Below, piece after piece: positions 18,131 through 23,116 of a stretch of DNA of 23,116 nt. How positions within the stretch are numbered: the first letter of the stretch is position 1; every line of letters begins with the position of its first letter. The position numbers were made by a program, and so were the translations under genes. The stretch spans positions 1-23,116 of the forward strand of contig DATKGX010000022.1 in assembly GCA_035510555.1 (NCBI GenBank), given 5' to 3'. Source of the stretch: DATKGX01 sp035510555. Lineage in GTDB: Bacteria > Patescibacteriota > Microgenomatia > Levybacterales > UBA12049. The notes under the pieces were generated by a model. It was given only the letters and a program-made list of their open reading frames with translations. It was not told the origin of the DNA and made no database searches.

Positions 18131-18195
18131 TATAGGAATAAATGGAAAAGGTGAAAAGCCTTTGCCATTTTTTTGGCATCCGCCAGTACCCTATA
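18131..18195 (+). promoter_or_regulatory. Structured rpoB leader
   Basis: TATAGG (18131-18136) can pair with CCTATA (18190-18195), enclosing a hairpin TGCCA/TGGCA (18163-18167 with 18174-18178) whose loop is six T. It may be a regulatory leader; no match to a known class is recognised. Confidence 0.4.
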
Positions 18196-18225
18196 AGACG
18201 AATTTATCTAAGAGAGATTTATCTA

Positions 18226-21200
18226 ATGCCTAAAAATAGTAACGACATTAACAAAACAAGAATAAACTGGGGAAAAGAATTCGCCCTCCTGCCAAAATTA
18301 GATCTTCTTGCTATTCAAAAAGAGTCTTATACGTGGTTTTTGGAAAAGGGCATTAAGCAAATCCTCGACGAAATTTCCCCGATCGACGACTTCACCGAAA
18401 AAAACTGGACCCTCGAACTAAAAGACTACAGAATAGGAAAAACTACCAACACGCCGGAAATCGCTTTGGCCAAAGGCGTTACTTTTGATGCGCCTTTGTA
18501 TGTTAACGCCACTTTAACCAACAAAAAAACCAACGCAACATATGATCAGGAAGTTTTCTTGGGAGATGTGCCGCAAATGACACAACGCGCTACTTTTGTT
18601 ATCAATGGTATTGAAAGAGCAGTGGTTAATCAATTAGTCCGTAGCCCGGGCGCTTTTTTTACCGCTACCGTCGATAACGTTACCGGCAAAACTTTGTATA
18701 ACGCCGAAATTAGACCGGTCCACGGCAGCTGGCTAGAGTTCATTACTACCCGGCACGAAACCGTAATGGTAAAAATTGACAGACGCAGAAAGTTTTTAGT
18801 TACCACATTTCTTAGGGCTTTGGGATTATCCTCAAACGAAGACATCAAAAATAAATTTAGAGACGTCGAAACAGACGGCAAAACCCAATTTATCGAAAAT
18901 ACTTTACTTAAAGATGAAACAGCCGACGCTACAGAAGCTTTAATTGAAATTTTTCGGAAAATGCATCCGGGAGAGCCGGTTGTTTTGGATAAAGTCAGAG
19001 AAAATTTCTTGGGGATGTTTTTCAATAGCCGCCGTTATGATCTTGGGGCCGTGGGTAGATATAAAATCAATAAGAAGTTAGAAGGAACAGCCGGATTCCA
19101 CGCTCCATCTTTAGAAACTAAGATTTTAGCCGTCGAAGATATTATTGGTACGATTGCTTATTTAATTAAATTGGCTCAGGGACAAGCAGGCATTGATGAT
19201 ATTGATTCTTTGGCCAACCGAAGAGTGAGATGCGTTGGAGAATTAGTCGCTACCACTGCTTTTCGAATCGGCGCGTTAAGATTGGAAAGGTCAGTCAAAG
19301 AAAGAATGAGCTTAATCCAACCGGATGTGCCGGTTTCAATCGGTGGACTGATTAACGCCAGGCCAATCATGGCGGCAATTAACGAATTCTTTAGGACTTC
19401 ACAGCTTTCAACCATTTTAGATCAGACCAATCCCTTATCCGAAATCGATAACCTTAACCGCTTAACCGTGATGGGAACCGGCGGAATTAGTAGGGAACGC
19501 GCAGCCTTTTCAATCCGTGATATCAATAGCTCGCAGTATTCAAGGATTTGCCCGATTAGAAGCCCTGAAGGTCCAAACATCGGTTTGGTAACTTATTTGT
19601 CTTTATATGCCAAAGTTAATGAATTCGGATTTTTGGAAGCACCGTACCGTAGGGTTGTTCATGAAAAACATGGCAAGGAGGTCAAATCTATCGCGACCAA
19701 CGAAATAGTTTATCTTTCCGCCGACGATGAACAAAAACATTATGTCACCGATGCTCGGGTGGTGTCACAAGATAATAAAATTTCGGCTGAAAGAGTTCCG
19801 GCTAGATTCGGCGGCGAGTTTTTGGAAACGGAAAAAGAGAGAATCGAGTTCGTCGATCTGGTGCCGCGTCAAGTTGTCGGTAGCGCCGCGTCTCTAATTC
19901 CTTTCGTCAGCCATGATGAAGCTAATCGTGCTTTAATGGGAACTCACATGCAATGTCAAGCAGTGCCTTTGATTATCCCGCATAGCCCGGTGGTTGGAAC
20001 GGGAATGGAAGGACTCATTTCACAGATGATGGGTCGGGTCGTCTATGCGCCTTATGACGCTGAAATAGTTTATGCCGATGCCCAAAAAATTATCATTAAA
20101 GGCAAAGGTCAAAAAGAAGAAACGCTTAAAGTCAGTTCTTTCCAAAAAACTTCCCAAGCCACAGCTTATACACAAAGAACCATGGTTAAAACTGGGCAAA
20201 AAGTCAAAAAAGGCGAACTTCTAATCGACGGACCGGCTTCGCAAAATGGAGAATTGGCTTTGGGGCAAAATTTGCTAATTGCTTATACCTCTTTGGATGG
20301 ATTAGGTTATGAAGACGGAATCGTCATTTCGGACCGGTTAGTTAAAGAAGACACGCTTTCTTCAATTCACATTGAAAGATATGATTCGGCCGTGGTTGAA
20401 ACCAAATTAGGACCGGAAGAAACCACCCGCGATATTCCCAACGTTTCGGAAGAAGATTTGGCTAATTTGGACGAGGAGGGAATTGTCGTTATCGGTTCGG
20501 AAGTATCTCCAGGAGACATTCTGGTTGGAAAAATCGCGCCCAAAGGTGAAACAGAACTTTCCGCCGAAGAAAGACTCCTGCGAGCCATCTTTGGCGAACA
20601 AGCCAGAGAAGTTCGGGATACCTCTTTAAGAATGCCGCACGGCGAAAGAGGCACGGTTATTGATGTGCAGATTTTAGATCGGAAAAAAGGCGATGAATTG
20701 GAACCGGGCACAATGCGCAAAATCCTAGTTGAAGTGGCACAGCTTCGACACGTGGTGATTGGCGATAAATTGGCCGGACGCCACGGTAATAAAGGCGTAA
20801 TTTCCAAGATTTTGCCGGAAGTCGATATGCCGCATTTGGCAGACGGCACGCCGGTTGATATAATCATTTCTCCGATTTCCGTTTTGGCCCGTATGAACTT
20901 GGGTCAACTGTTGGAAGCGCACCTTGGTTGGGCGGAAATAACTTTAGGCGAAAAAATCGCGGCGCCGGTTTTTGAGGAAGTCAACGAAGAAAAAATTGTC
21001 AGTGAACTTAAAAAAGCCGGTCTGCCGGTTGAGGGCAAAACCATTCTTTACGACGGACGAACCGGTGAACCCTACGAAAATCCGGCAGTGGTCGGAATCG
21101 AATATATGATGAAACTTATCCACATGGTTGAGGATAAGACTCATGCCCGTTCAACCGGACCATATTCGTTGGTTACCCAACAGCCTTTGGGCGGAAAAGC

Positions 21201-21636
21201 GCAAATGGGCGGACAAAGATTAGGAGAAATGGAAGTTTGGGCACTGGAAGCGCACCGGGCCAGATATACTTTACAGGAAATGCTGACGACTAAATCAGAC
21301 GATGTTGTCGGTCGGGCCAAGGCTTTTGAAGCCATTGTTAAGGGAATGGATATCCCAACGCCAAAAGTTCCGGAGTCGTTTAAAGTCTTAATTAAAGAAT
21401 TAAATGCGTTGGGACTCAATGTTGTTCCGGTTGGGGCGACAGTGACGAAAGCGGTTACCGATGCTCCTTTGGAAACACCGGAAGTGCAAAAAAAACAGGA
21501 AGAAATTGCCGGAGAAGCCAAAGAACTGGAGAAAGAATTGGGCGGAGAGACAGTTATTGAAGATGGAAGTGTTACAACCAATGCTCCGGTTCAGGAAGCC
21601 GAGGCCGGAGAAACGGAGGCAAAAGTAAATGAATAA
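18226..21636 (+). CDS. rpoB: RNA polymerase beta subunit
   Basis: 1136 residues from ATG 18226, compact compared with about 1340 in E. coli. The 28-codon extension to ATG 18142 is unlike any RpoB start and overlaps leader hairpins; AGAGAG about 9 bases before 18226 is a plausible ribosome binding site. Recognisable blocks are R-S-P-G-A-F-F near the start, the rifampicin pocket F-F-R-T-S-Q-L-S with D-Q-T-N-P-L-S-E-I, then SPEGPNIGLVTYLS, GDKLAGRHGNKGVISKILPE, MNLGQLLEAHLG and GGKAQMGGQRLGEMEVWALE near the C-terminus. An acidic Glu/Ala tail of about 50 residues follows. It forms the catalytic core with RpoC, whose gene overlaps the last 8 bases. The ribosomal protein genes that often precede rpoB are absent. 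Confidence 0.97.
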   Translation: MPKNSNDINKTRINWGKEFALLPKLDLLAIQKESYTWFLEKGIKQILDEISPIDDFTEKNWTLELKDYRIGKTTNTPEIALAKGVTFDAPLYVNATLTNKKTNATYDQEVFLGDVPQMTQRATFVINGIERAVVNQLVRSPGAFFTATVDNVTGKTLYNAEIRPVHGSWLEFITTRHETVMVKIDRRRKFLVTTFLRALGLSSNEDIKNKFRDVETDGKTQFIENTLLKDETADATEALIEIFRKMHPGEPVVLDKVRENFLGMFFNSRRYDLGAVGRYKINKKLEGTAGFHAPSLETKILAVEDIIGTIAYLIKLAQGQAGIDDIDSLANRRVRCVGELVATTAFRIGALRLERSVKERMSLIQPDVPVSIGGLINARPIMAAINEFFRTSQLSTILDQTNPLSEIDNLNRLTVMGTGGISRERAAFSIRDINSSQYSRICPIRSPEGPNIGLVTYLSLYAKVNEFGFLEAPYRRVVHEKHGKEVKSIATNEIVYLSADDEQKHYVTDARVVSQDNKISAERVPARFGGEFLETEKERIEFVDLVPRQVVGSAASLIPFVSHDEANRALMGTHMQCQAVPLIIPHSPVVGTGMEGLISQMMGRVVYAPYDAEIVYADAQKIIIKGKGQKEETLKVSSFQKTSQATAYTQRTMVKTGQKVKKGELLIDGPASQNGELALGQNLLIAYTSLDGLGYEDGIVISDRLVKEDTLSSIHIERYDSAVVETKLGPEETTRDIPNVSEEDLANLDEEGIVVIGSEVSPGDILVGKIAPKGETELSAEERLLRAIFGEQAREVRDTSLRMPHGERGTVIDVQILDRKKGDELEPGTMRKILVEVAQLRHVVIGDKLAGRHGNKGVISKILPEVDMPHLADGTPVDIIISPISVLARMNLGQLLEAHLGWAEITLGEKIAAPVFEEVNEEKIVSELKKAGLPVEGKTILYDGRTGEPYENPAVVGIEYMMKLIHMVEDKTHARSTGPYSLVTQQPLGGKAQMGGQRLGEMEVWALEAHRARYTLQEMLTTKSDDVVGRAKAFEAIVKGMDIPTPKVPESFKVLIKELNALGLNVVPVGATVTKAVTDAPLETPEVQKKQEEIAGEAKELEKELGGETVIEDGSVTTNAPVQEAEAGETEAKVNE

Positions 21637-23116
21637 CGATAAGAAAAATAAAGACATCACAATTTTGGATTTTAAATCGCTTAAACTTCTTTTAGCGGCT
21701 AAAGAAGATATCCTTAATTGGTCTTATGGTGAAATTACCAAACCTGAGACCATTAATTACAGAACTTTAAAGCCGGAAAAAGACGGACTTTTCGACGAAA
21801 GAATTTTTGGGCCGACCAAGGATTGGGAATGCTATTGCGGAAAATATAAAAGAATCAGAAATAGAGGCATTATTTGTGACAAGTGCGGTGTCGAAGTGAC
21901 GCTTTCCCGAGTCAGACGCGAGAGAATGGGACATATCACTTTGGCATCACCCGTAGCACACGTTTGGTTCTTTAAGGGTTCCTCTTCGCCGTTATCGCTT
22001 ATTTTGGATATGTCGCAAAAAAGCTTGGAAGGCGTCATTTATTATGCTTCGTATCTGGTGACAGAGCTTGATGACGAAAAGAAAAAGAAAGGTTTGGAAG
22101 ATTTGGGTAAAACTATTGAGCTTCGAAAAGCGGCTCAGAAAAAAGAAATAGAGGTAGAAGAAAAAGCGATTGAAAAAGAATTACAGGATAAACTTAAAGA
22201 TGCTTCCAAAACTAAAGTTAAAGGTGAGCAAAAAGCCTTAATGAGTCAAGAGTTTGATTTACAAAGAAGGCAAAGAGTGGCGCGCTTAGAAGAAAGAGCT
22301 ACCAGCGAAGCGAAAAAACTCGACGAAATTCAAGATGCTTTAACCAGATTAATTAAAAGTCTTAAAGTCGGCAGCGTTTTATCCGAAGACGAATACTTTA
22401 AGCTTTTGGAATACGATATTCCGGTTTTCTTCACCATTAAAACCGGCGCGGAAGGGTTAATGGAATTAGTCAATAAGATTGATTTGGCAGCCTTAATAGT
22501 ATCGCTTCGTGAAGAAACAGCTAAGTCCAAAGGACAAAGATATTTCAAGCTCATCAAAAGGTTAAGGCTATTAGAATCAATGCGCAAAGCCGGCGTCAGC
22601 CCAATCTCAATGGTTCTTTCAGTGCTTCCGGTTATTCCGCCGGATCTTCGCCCAATGGTGCAACTAGCCGGCGGCCGGTTTGCAACGAGTGACCTTAACG
22701 ATTTATACAGAAGGGTAATTAACAGAAATAACCGCTTAAGGCATTTAATTTCTTTGGGCGCGCCGGAAATAATCCTGCGAAACGAAAAGAGAATGCTACA
22801 GGAATCGGTTGATTCCCTAATTGATGCGTCACAAAGATCAAGTCAGGTAGTGGCTTCGCCGCTTCGCTCGCTTTCGGACATGCTAAGAGGAAAACAGGGA
22901 AGATTCAGACAAAATCTGTTGGGTAAAAGAGTCGATTATTCCGGACGTAGCGTTATCGTGGTCGGACCGGAATTAAATCTTTCCCAATGCGGAATTCCCA
23001 AAGAAATGGCTTTGGAAATGTTTAAGCCGTTTGTTTTACGCGAGGTAATTGTCAGAGGCTACGCTCCAAATATCAAGAGCGCCAAACGGTTCATCGAGAA
23101 AAGAAGCCCTGAAGTT
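21629..23116 (+). CDS. rpoC: RNA polymerase beta' subunit, N-terminal part
   Basis: ATG 21629 lies inside the end of rpoB (8-base overlap with its TAA at 21634-21636), so translation is probably coupled. The frame stays open for 496 codons to the window edge. Seen in order: KPETINYRTLKPEKDGLFDE with F-G-P-T-K-D-W-E, the zinc site C-Y-C-G-K-Y-K-R then C-D-K-C-G-V-E-V-T, a charged coiled insertion (E-K-K-K-K-G-L-E to E-E-R-A-T-S-E-A-K-K, about residues 148-230), V-L-P-V-I-P-P-D-L-R-P, and GKQGRFRQNLLGKRVDYSGR with V-I-V-V-G-P-E-L. The catalytic NADFDGD lies beyond the window. Confidence 0.95.
   Translation, partial: MNNDKKNKDITILDFKSLKLLLAAKEDILNWSYGEITKPETINYRTLKPEKDGLFDERIFGPTKDWECYCGKYKRIRNRGIICDKCGVEVTLSRVRRERMGHITLASPVAHVWFFKGSSSPLSLILDMSQKSLEGVIYYASYLVTELDDEKKKKGLEDLGKTIELRKAAQKKEIEVEEKAIEKELQDKLKDASKTKVKGEQKALMSQEFDLQRRQRVARLEERATSEAKKLDEIQDALTRLIKSLKVGSVLSEDEYFKLLEYDIPVFFTIKTGAEGLMELVNKIDLAALIVSLREETAKSKGQRYFKLIKRLRLLESMRKAGVSPISMVLSVLPVIPPDLRPMVQLAGGRFATSDLNDLYRRVINRNNRLRHLISLGAPEIILRNEKRMLQESVDSLIDASQRSSQVVASPLRSLSDMLRGKQGRFRQNLLGKRVDYSGRSVIVVGPELNLSQCGIPKEMALEMFKPFVLREVIVRGYAPNIKSAKRFIEKRSPEV

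Noticed and set aside
18142..18225. rpoB starting at ATG 18142
   Set aside because: The 28 extra residues do not look like an RpoB N-terminus and coincide with leader hairpins; ATG 18226 has a usable ribosome binding motif.
20367..21581. Long minus-strand frames inside rpoB
   Set aside because: They are antisense shadows of a strongly conserved coding region.

Overview
The window looks like the chromosome of a Candidate Phyla Radiation bacterium (Patescibacteria), perhaps of the Microgenomates group. The phylum assignment is inference. It rests on the compact rpoB/rpoC, a short zinc-ribbon protein and a stand-alone cupin of types common in that radiation, many small exported proteins of unknown function, high AT content on the left, and genes that begin at or next to the predicted transcription start. 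TAA, TAG and TGA are all used as stops, so the code is standard.

Layout. 1-530: start of a cold-shock protein gene and a SET-domain gene, both on the minus strand. 630-4330: an operon of membrane and secreted proteins, including a motor-less FtsK-like protein and a cysteine-rich secreted protein, then an anchored protein and a small minus-strand gene. 4350-7830: a membrane NERD protein, a zinc-ribbon protein, and a two-gene DpnII-like (GATC-type) restriction-modification system. 7840-9530: a tight operon of two membrane proteins with two very small proteins between them. 9586-11040: a conserved hypothetical, a minus-strand gene, and a DUF2958 gene with a structured leader, a strong ribosome binding site and a clear terminator. 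11041-11830: a gene-free, T-rich stretch with three diverged copies of a two-hairpin element. 11866-14030: a small exported protein, an AbrB/MazE-like regulator with palindromic operators plus an anchored HNH-like nuclease, a Thr/Pro-rich anchored protein and a tiny repeat protein. 14074-17970: single small genes, each with its own promoter, on both strands, including one broken by an in-frame TAG. 17983-18059: a very short promoter-hairpin-T-tract unit on the minus strand. 18090-23116: rpoB and the first part of rpoC.

Promoters are very regular: TTGAC(A/T), a 16-18 base spacer and a TATAAT-like box, or an extended TGnTATAAT box. For about fourteen genes the -10 box ends only 5-10 bases before the start codon, so transcripts should be leaderless or nearly so. 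Genes inside operons, the DUF2958 gene and rpoB have or may have Shine-Dalgarno sequences instead. Several gene modules lie between two near-identical promoter-containing repeats specific to that module, which suggests gain by promoter-associated duplication or recombination.

The strongest candidates for something undescribed are the three-copy two-hairpin element, the paired promoter repeats around modules, the permuted motor-less FtsK-like protein, the short hairpin transcript upstream of rpoB, and the leader of the DUF2958 gene, in which the ribosome binding site can be sequestered.
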